A DNA stretch of 64,000 nt. It comes from UMGS1696 sp963643035. GTDB lineage: Bacteria > Bacillota > Clostridia > Oscillospirales > CAG-272. The position numbers and the translations under genes are program-made. The notes beneath the pieces were generated by a model. The model had not been told where the DNA came from. It ran no database searches and saw only the letters and a program-made list of their open reading frames with translations. Below, piece after piece: positions 1 to 8,760 of the stretch. The stretch is taken from assembly GCA_963643035.1 (NCBI GenBank), contig CAVIKO010000007.1:6568-70567 (forward strand). The letters are read 5' to 3'. Each line of letters begins with the position of its first letter. Position 1 is the stretch's first letter.

Positions 1-343
1 CATGACAAATTCCCTCCGCGAGCGGCGGCGACACATACACCTCCGCACCGGAGAGCAGCGCGGAAGCGAACGAGAGCCGCTCCGTACTGTCGTGATTGCC
101 GCTTGTCATGCAGATCGGGATACCGCGGTCATGGACACGGGAAAGAAAATGATCGAGCGCGACAACGGCGTCCGGTGCCGGTACAGCGCGGTCGTACACA
201 TCCCCGGCAATGAGCAGAACATCCGCGCCTGTATCGCACAGCGTATCGTACACCCAATCGAGCATGGTGCGCTGCTCCGCAAGCAGGGAGAACTCACCGA
301 GCCGCCTGCCGAGATGGAGGTCGGAGATATGGAGAAATTTCAT
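1..343 (-). CDS. sbcD: Exonuclease SbcCD subunit D, N-terminal part (runs off the window edge)
   Basis: The 114 visible residues are the start of a calcineurin-like metallophosphoesterase of the SbcD/Mre11 type, the nuclease subunit that works with the SbcC ATPase on DNA hairpins and double-strand ends. Metal-binding motifs are visible: HISDLHLGR (D8, H10), AGDVYDR (D48) and GNHDS (N83-D85). The spacing and the residues between them fit SbcD better than other phosphoesterases. The upstream AraC gene ends in GTGA, so a GTG start at 349 overlapping that stop is possible; ATG at 343 was chosen because it begins the typical MKFLHISD. An AAAGGA motif precedes both. The two genes are probably cotranscribed. 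sbcC would be expected beyond base 1. Confidence 0.88.
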   Translation of the reverse strand, partial: MKFLHISDLHLGRRLGEFSLLAEQRTMLDWVYDTLCDTGADVLLIAGDVYDRAVPAPDAVVALDHFLSRVHDRGIPICMTSGNHDSTERLSFASALLSGAEVYVSPPLAEGICH

Positions 344-345
344 GC

Positions 346-1185
346 TCACAAGTATCCTTTCTGTCGATATTCGCCGGGTGTCATGCCGATCTTCTGCTTG
401 AAGATCCGCAGAAAATAGAGCGTATCGCCGTATCCGCACGCCTGGGCAATCTCCGTCAGCGTATCGCCGGTTTGGAGTAAGAGATCGCACGCACGCTGCA
501 TCCGCAGGGCAATCCGATATTCGTTGGGAGACAATCCCGTGCAGTCGCGGAACACGCTCCGGTAGCGGCTCTCGCTCAAATGCTCCATGGCGGCAAGCTC
601 CGCGATGGAAATGTCCTCCGTGAAGTGGCAATGCAGGTACCGCAGGGAGGTCAGCGCACGGGTGGGAATCGCGTTCTCCCGTTCCATGCACCGCGCCAAT
701 CCGGTGAGCAGCAAGGTCAGACAGGCGGCGCACGAATCGTCAAAGCCAATTCCACGCCCGATGAATTCCCGGAAAATCGCATTGAACCAGCCGTCCACTG
801 TCTCTGCGTCAGTATGGAAACGATATAGCCTGCCCGTCTCGATTCCCAGCGTAGAGAGGAGTCTACCCGCGTGGAATCCGGTGAAATGCGCCCAATTGTA
901 CGTCATTTTTTCTCCTTCCGCGAGTACGTAGCGATACGGCGTGTGCGGCTTATAGATACAGAACATACCCTGCGAAAAGTCCTGTGGCACACCGCCAATC
1001 CACGCGGTCAGTCTGCCGTCAATCATGACCTGCAGATAATAGTCGTCTCGCCCAGACGGTACGTTGGTCACGAAAGGATTTGTTAAATTGCAACAACCTG
1101 CACAGTTCACAACAAGCGGTGCCTCATCGATCTGTGGATGGCTGTCCGGCAGATGGATTGAGCGATAATATCCCTGGTTTTCCAC
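346..1185 (-). CDS. AraC-family transcriptional regulator
   Basis: 279 residues. The N-terminal half looks like an AraC-type cupin sensor, which usually binds a sugar or similar small molecule. The C-terminal ~100 residues (about 180-275) hold the two helix-turn-helix units of the family, with the typical second-helix segment AQACGYGDTLYFLRIF and the ending MTPGEYRQ. AGGAGAG lies 5 nt before the ATG. Length is normal for the family. It abuts sbcD downstream and is divergent from the sugar isomerase gene at 1450, so it could regulate that cluster; this is inferred from position only, and no operator was identified in the 264-nt divergent gap. Confidence 0.88.
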   Translation of the reverse strand: MENQGYYRSIHLPDSHPQIDEAPLVVNCAGCCNLTNPFVTNVPSGRDDYYLQVMIDGRLTAWIGGVPQDFSQGMFCIYKPHTPYRYVLAEGEKMTYNWAHFTGFHAGRLLSTLGIETGRLYRFHTDAETVDGWFNAIFREFIGRGIGFDDSCAACLTLLLTGLARCMERENAIPTRALTSLRYLHCHFTEDISIAELAAMEHLSESRYRSVFRDCTGLSPNEYRIALRMQRACDLLLQTGDTLTEIAQACGYGDTLYFLRIFKQKIGMTPGEYRQKGYL

Positions 1186-1449
1186 ATTCGCACTCTCCTT
1201 TTCTTTATAATGTCAATCAATTGGCGAAATGTCCATAAAGTCGGTCGATTCCTGTATTGTACGGCGATGCGTTTTCCGTTACACTTATGTTAGTATACGC
1301 AAAGTTGCGCGATGTACCCGAATCGCCTGATACCCGATCCGCTCAGCACCTGAGCCGATCGATATAACGGTATTATAGCATATCCTCAGCTTGAGGAAAA
1401 GCGCATTTTATGAACGAATTTTCTTTTTCCAAATAAGGAGGAAATGGCA

Positions 1450-2277
1450 ATGAAAAAAGCACTGAACGCTTGGACCCTCGACAGCTCGCTCGATATGGAG
1501 CAGTCCTTCAAAGCGGTAGCGGATGCCGGATTTGATGCGATTGAGCTGAACGTGGACGCACCCGGAGCCGCACACGGACTATCTCTCGACACAACCAAGG
1601 CGGATTTTGCCGCAATTCGCGCACTTTCCGAGAAGTATCACCTGCCCGTCGCCAGCATCTCCAGCTCTCTCTGGAGCAGCAGAATGGGCATCGCCGCCAA
1701 TCACAAGGACGCGGAGTTGCTTCTCTGGAAGCAGGTCGAGGCAGCAAAGGAACTGGGTGCGGACGGTATTCTGACCGTTCCCGGCGGTATGGGCAGCGGT
1801 GTAACCATCGCGGATGTGCGGCGGGATTCCGTGGCGTTTCTGAAGGCGATGCGTGCGGACATTGAGAAGGAAGGCATTTTTGTCGGACTGGAGAACGTCT
1901 GGAACGGCTTCTTCCTCTCTCCCTACGATATGGTATCCATGATCGACGAAGTCGATTCTCCGAAGATCGGTGCCTATCTGGACGCAGGCAACATGATCGC
2001 GTTCTCCGTTCCGGAATACTGGATCGAGATCCTCGGCTCCCGGATCGGCAAGGTACACGTAAAGGATTACAAGCGCACGGGCGGCCTGAACTCCGGCGGC
2101 ACCTGGCAGGACATCACGCACGGCAGCGCGGACTGGCAGGTCATCATCCCGGCACTTCGCAAGGCGGGTTACGACGGTTATCTGGTCGGCGAGGTATTCA
2201 AGGCAGATGAGAACATGGCGTGGGAGGACTACTACAAGAAGGTCTGCGACGAGATTGCAACGATCTGCGCATACTGA
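1450..2277 (+). CDS. Sugar phosphate isomerase/epimerase-type TIM-barrel protein
   Basis: 275 residues with the pattern of the xylose isomerase-like (AP endonuclease 2) TIM-barrel family, which includes sugar epimerases, inosose dehydratases and hexulose-6-phosphate isomerases. Likely metal ligands lie in GLENVWNGF (Glu), GAYLDAGNM (Asp), GKVHVKDYK (His) and the C-terminal GEVF (Glu). The start at 1450 was preferred to the ATG at 1444 because AAGGAGG at 1435-1441 is 8 nt from 1450 but only 2 nt from 1444. Two Gfo/Idh/MocA genes follow on the same strand, a common arrangement in inositol and rare-sugar catabolism. The substrate cannot be told from the sequence. Confidence 0.85.
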   Translation: MKKALNAWTLDSSLDMEQSFKAVADAGFDAIELNVDAPGAAHGLSLDTTKADFAAIRALSEKYHLPVASISSSLWSSRMGIAANHKDAELLLWKQVEAAKELGADGILTVPGGMGSGVTIADVRRDSVAFLKAMRADIEKEGIFVGLENVWNGFFLSPYDMVSMIDEVDSPKIGAYLDAGNMIAFSVPEYWIEILGSRIGKVHVKDYKRTGGLNSGGTWQDITHGSADWQVIIPALRKAGYDGYLVGEVFKADENMAWEDYYKKVCDEIATICAY

Positions 2278-2309
2278 GTGAAAGCACTGGGTACGGCGGA
2301 GGATAACAT

Positions 2310-3551
2310 ATGAAAACCATACGTATGGGAGTAATCGGACTCGGCGGGCGCGGCTCGTGGTGGCTTGGGGAACTGCTCAAAATGGACGACGTGCAGGTGA
2401 ACGCGGTATGCGACATCCACGAGGATCGGATGGAAAAAGGGCGCGAAATGTGCCGGGATAGGTACGGACGGGAGGTTTACGGCTCGCTGCGGTCGCATGA
2501 TGTGGTGATCCGTGATGATCTGGACGCTGTGCTTATCACCACATACTGGAATGACCACGTGAAGATCGCCATCGACGCGATGCGCCACGGGAAGTACGCA
2601 GCGTTCGAGGTCGGACCGGCGCAGTCCATCCAACAGTGTTGGGATCTGGTACACACATATGAGGAGACAGGTGTGCCGTGTATGCTGATGGAAAACTGCT
2701 GCTACAACCGAGAGGAAATGACGGTTTTGAACATGATCAAAAAGGGCTTGTTCGGCGAGGTACTCCACTGTCAGGGCGGATATCAGCACGATCTACGCTC
2801 CATTGCAGGCGGCATGGCAACGGATCACGAGCGGACGTGGCACCATCTTCACCGAAACGCGGAGGTATATCCGACGCACGAGCTTGGTCCGATCATGACG
2901 TATCTCGACATCAACCACGGCAATCGGCTCCTTGCGCTCAATTCGATGGCTACCAAATCACGTGGGCTGCAAAAATACGTAAAGGATCACTTCCCGGCGG
3001 ATCATCCTCTGCAGGGAGTACCGTTCCGGCTCGGAGACATTGTGACAACGACGATCCGCTGCTCAAACGGAGAAACGATCGTTCTGACGCACGACACAAG
3101 CAATCCACGCCCGTATTCGCGCGGCGGCAGAGTACAGGGTACCTGCGGGATCTGGATGGAGGATCTGCACGCATTATGCATCGAAGGTCGCACGGAAGGC
3201 GAGGCGTGGGAGCCGATGGACAAATACTGGGACGAATTCGAGCATCCGCTCTGGAAAAAGACGCATGCGGCAGACTTCACAGGCGGACACGGCGGCATGG
3301 ACTGGCTAGTGATGCGCGCGTTCCTGGAAGCGGTACGCAAAGGTACACAGACGCCGATCGATGTATACGACTCCGCAACACTGATGTCGATTTCCATTTT
3401 GTCCGAGGAATCCATCGCAACCGGTAGCGCGTCCGTGGCGATTCCGGACTTCACAAACGGCATGTGGCTCAAGCGTGAACCCGGACCGCGCTCGATCTTC
3501 AACCTCTTCAACCTGGACGACACCGTTTACGAAGGAGCCGTGGAGTTCTAA
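2310..3551 (+). CDS. Gfo/Idh/MocA-family protein resembling GH109 NAD-dependent glycosidases
   Basis: 413 residues. An N-terminal Rossmann fold is shown by GVIGLGGRGSWW (residues ~7-18). The usual EKP motif is replaced by FEVGPA, and LMENCCYNREE, GGYQHDLRS and THELGPIMTYLDINHGNR resemble the GH109 branch (NAD-dependent alpha-N-acetylgalactosaminidase-like) more than ordinary dehydrogenases. It starts 32 nt after the sugar isomerase with GGAGG upstream, so the two are probably one operon. Family membership is clear. The glycosidase assignment is an inference from remembered motif patterns and needs alignment; a plain sugar dehydrogenase is the alternative. Confidence 0.85.
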   Translation: MKTIRMGVIGLGGRGSWWLGELLKMDDVQVNAVCDIHEDRMEKGREMCRDRYGREVYGSLRSHDVVIRDDLDAVLITTYWNDHVKIAIDAMRHGKYAAFEVGPAQSIQQCWDLVHTYEETGVPCMLMENCCYNREEMTVLNMIKKGLFGEVLHCQGGYQHDLRSIAGGMATDHERTWHHLHRNAEVYPTHELGPIMTYLDINHGNRLLALNSMATKSRGLQKYVKDHFPADHPLQGVPFRLGDIVTTTIRCSNGETIVLTHDTSNPRPYSRGGRVQGTCGIWMEDLHALCIEGRTEGEAWEPMDKYWDEFEHPLWKKTHAADFTGGHGGMDWLVMRAFLEAVRKGTQTPIDVYDSATLMSISILSEESIATGSASVAIPDFTNGMWLKREPGPRSIFNLFNLDDTVYEGAVEF

Positions 3552-3748
3552 GGAAGAGACGGGAGACGAGGAAACGCGGCTTTTGAGAACGAACTTGTTT
3601 GTTCCAGCCTGTGCAAAACCTTTATGAATAGGGATTTGGATAGCGTTTGTGCAGCTTCTTCGATCACAATTCAGGTATCATTTCTATCAAAAGTCAGATT
3701 GCCTGTTTGGCGGTCTTACAATACAACACACTTCTAAGGAGAAAAAAC
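3552..3748 (+). other. Intergenic spacer with part of a dispersed repeat
   Basis: 197 nt between the two Gfo/Idh genes. It carries GCAAAACCTTTATGAA at 3613-3628, matching the core of a short repeat also found at 31021, 39189 and 49563. No convincing promoter was seen, so cotranscription of the flanking genes is undecided. Confidence 0.4.
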
Positions 3749-4807
3749 ATGAAAAAACTCGCAATCATTGGCTGCGGCGGTATTGGCGGCTATCATCTGG
3801 GACACTTTTTGCAGTTTACGGACATCGTGGAACTGGCAGGCTTCTGCGATCTGATCCCGGAACGCGCGGAAAACTTCCAAAAGAAGGCAGGCACAGGCAA
3901 GGCGTACACGGATTATCGTGTGATGCTGGACGAAGTGAAGCCGGACATGGTATTTGTATGCATTCCGCCGTACTGCCACGGTCAGGTAGAATTTGACCTC
4001 ATCGAGCGCGGGATCCATTTCTTTGTGGAAAAGCCGCTCGCTCTGGAACTGGATCTGGCGCGGAAGATCCGTGACGCAGCGGAAGCAAAAGGACTCATCA
4101 CTGCAAGCGGTTTCCAGTGCCGTTATTCCAATCTTGTGGAACCCAACAAGCAGTTTGTCGCGAACAATCAGGTGATCATGGTCGAATGCTCCCGTATCGG
4201 CGGCGTACCGGATCAGCCATGGTGGCGTCACAAGGATCTCTCCGGTGGTCAGGCAGCGGAGCAGACAATTCACCAGTTCGATATCATCCGGTACATGATC
4301 GGCGATCCGGAAGAGGTATTCTCTTTTGCGAACCGCGGTTACATCTCCGATGAGGAATGGCCGGGCTACGACACCGATGACCTTTCCACGACCGTTGTGA
4401 AGTTCAAGAACGGCATTCTGGCGACTATCTCCACGGGCTGCTACGCAACCTCCGGCAACAGCTTTGACTCCAAGGTCACGTTCAGCACGCGCGACAAGAG
4501 AGCAGAGCTGAAAATCCTCGATACATTCAAGATGTACGGCGAAAAGCCGGCGGAGCCGGAAGAAAGCAAGGACGGCTTTGTCATCAAGGGCGACGGTGCG
4601 CTCTCCGCGGCAGGGGACGCGATCGTGTACCATCAGGACGGTGACGCGGGCATTCTCTGCGACCGCACCTTCATCGAGGCAGTGATCTCGGGCGACGGCT
4701 CCAAGATCCGTTCTCCCTACGCCGATGCATTCAAATCCGTAAGCTTCACCCTCGCTTGCAACGAATCCATGGCGACCGGCAAGCCGGTCAAGGTGGAACT
4801 CGAATAA
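3749..4807 (+). CDS. Gfo/Idh/MocA-family oxidoreductase
   Basis: 352 residues. The NAD(P)-binding Rossmann motif IIGCGGIGGYHLG is at residues 6-18 and the family signature EKP at 94-96. A likely catalytic His lies in QTIHQFDIIRYMIG in the C-terminal alpha/beta domain. ATG at 3749 follows AAGGAG at 3736-3741 with a 7-nt spacer; a longer frame opens at 3647 but has no ribosome binding site. A strong terminator hairpin follows at 4839-4893. The substrate is probably a sugar or cyclitol derivative, by association with the two preceding genes. Confidence 0.88.
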   Translation: MKKLAIIGCGGIGGYHLGHFLQFTDIVELAGFCDLIPERAENFQKKAGTGKAYTDYRVMLDEVKPDMVFVCIPPYCHGQVEFDLIERGIHFFVEKPLALELDLARKIRDAAEAKGLITASGFQCRYSNLVEPNKQFVANNQVIMVECSRIGGVPDQPWWRHKDLSGGQAAEQTIHQFDIIRYMIGDPEEVFSFANRGYISDEEWPGYDTDDLSTTVVKFKNGILATISTGCYATSGNSFDSKVTFSTRDKRAELKILDTFKMYGEKPAEPEESKDGFVIKGDGALSAAGDAIVYHQDGDAGILCDRTFIEAVISGDGSKIRSPYADAFKSVSFTLACNESMATGKPVKVELE

Positions 4808-4838
4808 GGCGAACCTGCGGAGCAAAACAATCTAAGCA

Positions 4839-4893
4839 ACACCGCACCCACGTGATACCACAATAGTATCCGCGGGTGCGGTGTTTATTTTGT
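4839..4893 (+). terminator. Rho-independent terminator after the second Gfo/Idh gene
   Basis: Eleven-bp perfect arms ACACCGCACCC (4839-4849) and GGGTGCGGTGT (4874-4884), with an inner GATAC/GTATC pairing, followed by a T-rich run. Confidence 0.85.
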
Positions 4894-4894
4894 T

Positions 4895-5225
4895 TCACTG
4901 CTTCTCCACGAGATATACCTCCACGCGGCTTTGTAACACCCGTGCGGTTTCTGCAGCGTCTCTCGCATCGCTGATGTACGCGTCCACTTCCTCCGTGATG
5001 ATTGAGGTGAGCATCGGGTCCGGGGTCGTGACGGCGGCGTTTTCTGTGATGCTTTGCAGGATCGCACGGTCCGCGTCGGTGTAGGAGACGACCGGATAGT
5101 CCCAACCATAAGTCTCTGCCGGATCGGTTCCGGTAAATCCTTCTATAGTGTCGATCCGCAAGGAGGTGATCCCATCGTTTGTTTCCTCCTGCGTTGTATA
5201 TTGTGGCCAAATTCCCGTAAAACAA
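4895..5225 (-). pseudogene. C-terminal remnant of an ABC-transporter solute-binding protein
   Basis: An open frame of about 105 codons with no good start. It has the C-terminal pattern of carbohydrate ABC-transporter binding proteins: a TEEVDAYISDARDA helix followed by RVLQSRVEVYLVEKQ at the end. Intact family members are several times longer. The frame begins directly after the terminator of the HemL-like gene, so the 5' part appears deleted. A TTG at 5161 could start an 88-residue product, but it has only a poor upstream site. It does not resemble the C-termini of the three intact lipoproteins in this window, so it comes from another subfamily. Confidence 0.6.
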
Positions 5226-5226
5226 A

Positions 5227-5266
5227 AATCACGGACGATCCCTCTCGAGCCTCCGTGATTTTTCCT
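5227..5266 (-). terminator. Terminator hairpin after the HemL-like gene
   Basis: Perfect 12-bp arms AAAAATCACGGA and TCCGTGATTTTT lie 14 nt downstream of the stop. Runs of A and T at both ends could let it act in both directions. Confidence 0.8.
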
Positions 5267-5279
5267 GTTTCGCTATGTT

Positions 5280-6533
5280 TTATCTGTTTTCCCGCTCGGC
5301 GATCACCGCGAAGGCTTCTTTTGCCACGTCTACGGTTTCCGCGATGTCCGCGTCGGTCAGGCTGGCGTTGATGAAGTGGTTGTGGTGGTTCGTGAAGAAC
5401 ACGCCGCGCCGCACACATTCCGCGATCCACGCCTGGTGGAGCATCAGACTCGGGTCGTCCGCAATCCGGAGATAGAACAGCGACGGCACGCCGGACACGT
5501 GCAGGTCATAGCCATAGTCCGCCGCCGCTTTGATCAGCTCCTTCTTCAGCTTCGCGCCCTTTTCGATGAGGAGGCGCGGGCAGTCGAGCCGCTTCATCTT
5601 CTCAATGCACGCGATCCCCGCCGCGAACGGTACCGCCGACAGCCAATAGCTGCCCGTATACGACATGGACGAGATCGTATTCTTGAGGAAATCCTTGCCG
5701 CACAGCGCAGAGACGTTGTAGCCGTTCGCGATCGCCTTGCAGAAGCAGATGAGATCCGCCTCGAAGCCGAAATAGTGGTCGCTGCCCGCGATGTCGAGCC
5801 GGAACCCCGCGCGCACATCATCGATGACCAGCACCGTGCCGTTGTCCGTACAGAGCTTGCGCACCTTCTGCCAGAATCCGTCGGCAGGCAGTGTATTGTC
5901 CGCGAAATTCCCGTGCATATACGGCTGTCCGATCACGGCGGCGATCTCGCCCTTATGCTCCGCAAACACGCGCTCTACGGCGGCGATGTCGTTCCACGGC
6001 AGGTAGATGTTGTTTGACACATCCTCCTCAAGCACCCCGGCGTAGTCGATCTTCTGCGTCCACGGCGCGATCCCGTGATAATATCCCTTGAAGAACACGA
6101 TCTTCTTCCGATGCGTGTACGCACGTGCCGCCATGACCGCCATCGTCGTCACATCGTTTCCGTTTTTCGCGAAGAACGCCCAATCCGCGCTTGCCACCGT
6201 ATCGACAAGCAGTTCCGCAAAATCAATCATCACCGTGGACGGAGACGTGGTGCAGTCTCCCTTTTCCCGTTGCTTCCGCGCCGCTTCATCCACGTCGGGA
6301 TCGTTGTAGCCGAGTACGTTCGGTCCATAGGCGCACATATAGTCAATGAACCGGTGTCCGTCTATGTCCCAGAAATAGCTGCCCTTGGCGTGGTCGCAGA
6401 AAAGCGGGAACGCTTCCACGGGGATAAAGCATCCCTCCGCCGGGCCGAGATGTCCGTACACGCCGGACGGGATCACCTTTTCCGCACGCCGGAACTGTTC
6501 CTGACTATTGGGGTATGTATAGATTTCTCTCAT
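5280..6533 (-). CDS. Class III aminotransferase, glutamate-1-semialdehyde 2,1-aminomutase-like
   Basis: 417 residues of the PLP-dependent HemL/class III aminotransferase fold. Visible features are the N-terminal EKVIPSGVYG, the substrate-entry GPNVLGYNDP, the cofactor Asp in LVIDDVRAGFR, and the likely PLP lysine in FCKAIANGYNVSALCGK. Classic HemL has a slightly different lysine context and normally lies with heme genes; here the neighbours are sugar genes and acetyltransferases, so a role in amino-sugar or other amine transfer is as likely. ATG at 6533 is preferred because GGAAGGA lies upstream, although 12 nt away; the ATG at 6554 has no site. Confidence 0.82.
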   Translation of the reverse strand: MREIYTYPNSQEQFRRAEKVIPSGVYGHLGPAEGCFIPVEAFPLFCDHAKGSYFWDIDGHRFIDYMCAYGPNVLGYNDPDVDEAARKQREKGDCTTSPSTVMIDFAELLVDTVASADWAFFAKNGNDVTTMAVMAARAYTHRKKIVFFKGYYHGIAPWTQKIDYAGVLEEDVSNNIYLPWNDIAAVERVFAEHKGEIAAVIGQPYMHGNFADNTLPADGFWQKVRKLCTDNGTVLVIDDVRAGFRLDIAGSDHYFGFEADLICFCKAIANGYNVSALCGKDFLKNTISSMSYTGSYWLSAVPFAAGIACIEKMKRLDCPRLLIEKGAKLKKELIKAAADYGYDLHVSGVPSLFYLRIADDPSLMLHQAWIAECVRRGVFFTNHHNHFINASLTDADIAETVDVAKEAFAVIAERENR

Positions 6534-6570
6534 TTTCGTAACGTATCCTTCCATTTATAGAAATATCGTA

Positions 6571-7485
6571 TCACCGAAGCGCTTTTGCCGCCATCATGTA
6601 GTAGACGGAAATTCGAAATCCCGCCTTACCGTAGAGCTTATCGAGTCCCGTGTACGTATAGCTGAGAAAGCCGCGTACCGATCCCAGTTCCGTGATGTAC
6701 CGGGTCGCGCACCGCACCATATCCGACGCCACGCCGCGTCCACGCGCCCGATTTGCCACCGCTACACAGCCGATGGAGCCGCATCCGCCTTTTTCCCCAT
6801 CTGCAATCAGACAGCCAACCACCTCGTTATCCACCGCAGATACCGCGCAGACAACAGAGCCGTTTCGATATATTTCTTCATCCTTATAGTATTCAGTAAA
6901 ATACGGTGCCGCATCATCGGTGCAGCGAAGCACGGAATCCCGATCCGCAGGAACTGCCAGCCGAATCGTCACCCCGTCACGCCTATATCCGAGCAGATAC
7001 CCATCATTTTCCGGATACGGCAGTGTCGCAACCATGTCAAACGCGTTTGACTCTCTGTTGTGTGTATACCCGTGGTGCCGGAAGAACGTCGCGCCCTCAT
7101 CGGTCAGACCGTCATACAGCACAGGCGCGCATAGGCTTTCCTGGTACGGCATGACAGATGTCGGAACACCGGGCGTGATATAGCCGTCCTTTCCCACACC
7201 AACCGTTATCCTGTCATATCCCGCATCCACACACGTTTTTTCCGCCGCCGCGAGCAGTTCTGCACCAATCCCGCGATGCCTGTACTTTGGCGCGACAGCG
7301 AGGAAGTAGATATTCCCCCCACCGACGATCGCCGCTCCCACAAGCGTATCGTCCACAAAGCATCTGTGTACGACGTTGTTCGCGGCAAGCTGAGGGATGG
7401 CATCTCTGCCGGATACAAGGTACGGAAAGCATTCGTCGAACAGTGCGTGCAGCTCCGCGATCTTTTTTTCCTCCATGGCACTCAC
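6571..7485 (-). CDS. Tandem-domain GNAT N-acetyltransferase
   Basis: 304 residues holding two GNAT folds. The first acetyl-CoA site is YRHRGIGAELL (residues ~75-90) and the second NRARGRGVASDMV (residues ~245-260). Such doubled GNATs are common in Firmicutes and most have unknown substrates. GTG at 7485 overlaps the TGA stop of the upstream SCP2-like gene, suggesting translational coupling; an in-frame ATG at 7476 is the alternative. It reads toward the HemL-like gene 37 nt away, so three genes may form one operon. Confidence 0.82.
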   Translation of the reverse strand: MSAMEEKKIAELHALFDECFPYLVSGRDAIPQLAANNVVHRCFVDDTLVGAAIVGGGNIYFLAVAPKYRHRGIGAELLAAAEKTCVDAGYDRITVGVGKDGYITPGVPTSVMPYQESLCAPVLYDGLTDEGATFFRHHGYTHNRESNAFDMVATLPYPENDGYLLGYRRDGVTIRLAVPADRDSVLRCTDDAAPYFTEYYKDEEIYRNGSVVCAVSAVDNEVVGCLIADGEKGGCGSIGCVAVANRARGRGVASDMVRCATRYITELGSVRGFLSYTYTGLDKLYGKAGFRISVYYMMAAKALR

Positions 7486-8237
7486 CCGATGTACAGTGCC
7501 ACGCGATCCATGATCCGGTTCACATTGTCGATCTGCGAAATCATCCCGCCGACCCGCACGTCACCCGTGCCGATCGCCGCGACACTGTTGACTCTGCCGT
7601 CAAAGAGAGCACGTGCCGTTTTCATATCGGAAAAAGTCATGTACGAGAAGCATTTTTCCGGTGCGCGGCGGCTGTAGGAAAGATGATGATTCCTTGCCGT
7701 GATAGCGGCGCAGGGGCCGTCCGTAATCGACAGCCGGATCACGCCGTCCGGGATATACGACGCGCTTGCCATACCGACCTTGTCATGGTTGCCGATCTGG
7801 CAAACCGCCCGCCCGATCACGCCGAACATAAGAGTGGTGCTGATGCGGGCAAACGCCGGATCCTCCATATCCGCCTCGTCCGGACGGAGGTACCGCGTGA
7901 GCAGATCGGTCAGCTTTGTAAATGTACCGAGCAGAAACGGAATATGTAAGAGTCCCTTTGTCGGAATCGGCGTAACCGTACCGTCGATCATGCCGTTCCA
8001 TTTCTCCGGCGTAGAAAACGAGAGACGGATATCGCCGTCCTCGTCCGCCGCACGCATCACGCATCTGCCGGAATGGAACGTCATAGTGGCGACTGGGCCG
8101 TTTTTGACCGCGATTGTCATAGTGCGTACCGTATCGCCAAGAATGGCACGCGCTTCGTCAGACAACTCTGTGAGCGTGGGCAGCGCACCGAGAATAGCGT
8201 AAAGATTGATATAGGCAAGCGTCATTGCGTCTTTCAT
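7482..8237 (-). CDS. SCP2 sterol-transfer-like domain protein, function unknown
   Basis: 251 residues, soluble and without a signal peptide. An early stretch with alternating hydrophobics (VRTMTIAVKNGPVATMTF, then CVMRAADEDGDIRLSF and TPEKWNGMIDG) looks like the SCP2 fold that binds lipids or hydrophobic ligands, seen in many Clostridia as stand-alone proteins. ATG at 8237 was chosen because GGAGG lies 10 nt upstream; the open frame extends to 8270. It overlaps the GNAT start and probably leads that operon. The assignment is by pattern only. Confidence 0.6.
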   Translation of the reverse strand: MKDAMTLAYINLYAILGALPTLTELSDEARAILGDTVRTMTIAVKNGPVATMTFHSGRCVMRAADEDGDIRLSFSTPEKWNGMIDGTVTPIPTKGLLHIPFLLGTFTKLTDLLTRYLRPDEADMEDPAFARISTTLMFGVIGRAVCQIGNHDKVGMASASYIPDGVIRLSITDGPCAAITARNHHLSYSRRAPEKCFSYMTFSDMKTARALFDGRVNSVAAIGTGDVRVGGMISQIDNVNRIMDRVALYIG

Positions 8238-8760
8238 GATATGGTTTCCTCCGTAATCACAGATCCTCATTCGTTTGCCGGGAAGCAGTCCCCGATGGAT
8301 GCCTGTCCCGGAATGGTTTGCACCGCGAACCCATGGCTCTACTCTCTTCGGCGCAAAAACAATTGATTCCGTTTATTCTTAGTATAGCAAAAAGCGTGAA
8401 ATTTGTCAAGAAAATCTACCGTTCCCAGCACAAAAAAGTATACAAAACACGCTGTCTTCCATCGCTGCGTTCTTCCGTTTGTATCTTTTTTGTTGCACCC
8501 GTTTTACGCGTTTGTACTGCGTTTGTGGAGAAAATTCGGTGTATTTTTGTATAAATCAACACCAGAATCGAATTTGCACGGATTTTTCTGTATTTCCCTT
8601 GTATGCGGATCGATTTTTGTACTGTCTCTATAATGACACCGGAGGAAAAACCTGCTATAATGAAGTTGGTTCTAAAGGTATCCGGTGTAGTATGCGCTCG
8701 GATACACCCCAAAAACCACGCCATTGAATACGAAGCTTTTTTTACGGAGGATATTATACT
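8238..8760. other. Divergent intergenic region between the SCP2-like gene and fucO
   Basis: 523 nt with no gene. It has a T-rich central part and the fucO promoter at 8633-8661. In the fucO leader there is a 7-bp hairpin GTATCCG/CGGATAC (8678-8684 with 8699-8705). An open frame on the minus strand reaching into fucO is an antisense shadow. A regulator-binding site could lie here but none is recognised. Confidence 0.5.
8633..8661 (+). promoter_or_regulatory. Predicted sigma-70-type promoter of fucO
   Basis: ATGACA (8633-8638), a 17-bp spacer, then TATAAT (8656-8661) preceded by TGC, an extended -10. The leader is about 90 nt. Confidence 0.7.
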
